Positions 4,297 through 5,221 of a stretch of DNA of 5,221 bases are shown piece by piece; positions within the stretch are counted from its first letter, which is position 1, and each line of letters begins with the position of its first letter. The translations under genes and the position numbers were made by a program. Below the pieces are notes generated by a model. That model had not been told where the DNA came from. It saw nothing but the letters and a program-made list of their open reading frames with translations, and made no database searches. This DNA is from ATZT02 sp038124905 (GTDB taxonomy: Bacteria > Actinomycetota > Actinomycetes > S36-B12 > UBA5976). Where the stretch lies: assembly GCA_038124905.1 (NCBI GenBank), contig JAYPCW010000069.1, forward strand, positions 1 through 5,221. The letters are read 5' to 3'.

Positions 4297-5221
4297 AAAG
4301 CGTATATTAGTCTTTTTTCCGGCTCATTTGCAATTTTGTTTTTTGGTCTTTATTTAACTTCCTATAATGGGTATGGGTCTGATAATGACACGTACGGAGT
4401 CCTAAGATCCTATCTTCACATAATTAATACTGGACAATATTCGGCTTCAAGATTCACTGGAAATCCAGTTGCAGAAATCTTTATCGGATCTGTTTCATAC
4501 TATTTTGGCAGCCAAATAATTAAGATTTTAATTTTTTTATTTTTTATTTTAGGCATATTTTTATTTTACTATTCTTTTGATAAGCAAATATTTACAATTA
4601 AATTTGCAAGTTTTTTGTTATTATGTCTTTCTAACCCGGTACTTTTTTTTGACAACCTTGAGCCAATGGAATATTCCATTGCTTTTCTTTTTTTCTCACT
4701 TGGGCTTATATTTCGTTCTTACGACCTCAGAATATTGATGATACTAAGTTTTGTATTCTCAGTTGGAACTCGAATATCTTTTATTTTATTTGCCATAATT
4801 ATATTGCTTTTTGATAACAAAGTAGATAAAAAAAATAAAGCGGGTGAACTTTTTTCTCTAATAATTATTAGCGCACTTTTTTATGTTCCTATTTGGATAC
4901 GAGACAAATTGACTTTTGGGTGGCTCGGTGCCAAGCAACCGGACGAACAAGGGTTATTGGGCCTAATTGCTCGTTTCGGGTATAAAACTTGGCTGAGTGT
5001 GGGATTAATCAGTCTATTGATCGTACTTTATATTATTATTCAAAATAGAGCAAAGATACTAAATAATTACAATCATAAAATAATAAGTTTATTAATTGTA
5101 GCAAATTTAGCCATCTACCTTTGGATTCCAGCTGACAGAAGTTATTTACAACCAGCTTTAATTTTTACATATTTTTTAATTAGTAATTATGCCAAAACAA
5201 TAGTTATTCTTATATTAGTTA
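4282..5221 (+). CDS. Polytopic membrane protein, GT-C glycosyltransferase-like (runs off the right edge)
   Basis: An open frame from ATG 4282 reaches the window end (313 residues, no stop), with a TAG in frame just upstream at 4276-4278. It has roughly eight or nine membrane segments. The first (about 7-28) is followed by a long external loop with SDNDTYGVLRSYL (33-45) and SRFTGNPVAE (56-65). An acidic motif after segment 1, the SRF.G.P..E block, NLEPMEY (125-131) ahead of a membrane segment, and PADRSYLQPALIF (283-295) near the end together recall GT-C enzymes of the PMT/ArnT kind. These use lipid-linked sugars on the outer face of the membrane. Which sugar or acceptor is unknown. The gene begins 17 nt after the permease stop, with no Shine-Dalgarno and no terminator between. 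Base composition is far more AT-rich than its neighbours, and long T and A runs occur. This suggests a separate history, for example a cell-surface glycan island. The frame is secure; the family is a moderate call. Confidence 0.7.
   Translation, partial: MSLKRKAYISLFSGSFAILFFGLYLTSYNGYGSDNDTYGVLRSYLHIINTGQYSASRFTGNPVAEIFIGSVSYYFGSQIIKILIFLFFILGIFLFYYSFDKQIFTIKFASFLLLCLSNPVLFFDNLEPMEYSIAFLFFSLGLIFRSYDLRILMILSFVFSVGTRISFILFAIIILLFDNKVDKKNKAGELFSLIIISALFYVPIWIRDKLTFGWLGAKQPDEQGLLGLIARFGYKTWLSVGLISLLIVLYIIIQNRAKILNNYNHKIISLLIVANLAIYLWIPADRSYLQPALIFTYFLISNYAKTIVILILV

Noticed and set aside
1..5221. CRISPR array, tRNA or rRNA, insertion sequence
   Set aside because: No regularly spaced repeats, cloverleaf or rRNA-like segment, transposase frame or long terminal inverted repeats were seen.

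Overview
The window reads as a bacterial chromosome segment, most likely actinobacterial. The support is a lipoprotein-type sugar-binding protein with a Ser/Gly-rich tether, a divided CUT1 sugar-ABC operon without its own ATPase, tight gene packing, ATGA overlaps and intermediate GC. A streamlined freshwater lineage of the Nanopelagicales (acI) type would fit, but this placement is inference from style and not from a marker gene.

Left part (1-758, minus strand): two genes abut as TAAATG. The first, complete, encodes an RraA-like / HMG-aldolase-fold protein. The second, cut by the window edge, is the N-terminus of an aldo/keto reductase. They look like a small co-translated catabolic unit. Middle left (759-988): a divergent intergenic region with a candidate promoter, a perfect 12-bp palindrome over its -35 element, and a tandem GTCACA repeat.

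Centre (989-4264, plus strand): a carbohydrate ABC importer. The solute-binding lipoprotein closely resembles the glucose/mannose-binding proteins typified by Thermus thermophilus. A strong RNA structure follows it (hairpin plus U-rich tract, able to form a three-way junction), then two inner-membrane permeases. The first permease is broken by a single in-frame TGA at 2820-2822, although the frame is otherwise intact on both sides. The second permease is intact and overlaps the first by ATGA. No ATPase is encoded here, so the importer would need a shared MsmK/UgpC-type ATPase from elsewhere. The divergent arrangement suggests, without proving, that the imported sugar feeds the RraA-like/aldo-keto pair.

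Right part (4282-5221): an open reading frame running off the window encodes a polytopic membrane protein with features of GT-C glycosyltransferases (a DND motif after the first membrane segment, then SRFTGNPVAE). Its base composition drops abruptly: 10 of 60 bases are G/C at 4501-4560, against 32 of 60 at 2161-2220 in the binding-protein gene. This may be the edge of a variable cell-surface glycan island.

Nothing amounts to a clearly new system. The items most worth following are the TGA-split permease, the structured intercistronic RNA, the composition break into the membrane glycosyltransferase-like gene, and non-canonical active-site residues in the RraA-like protein.
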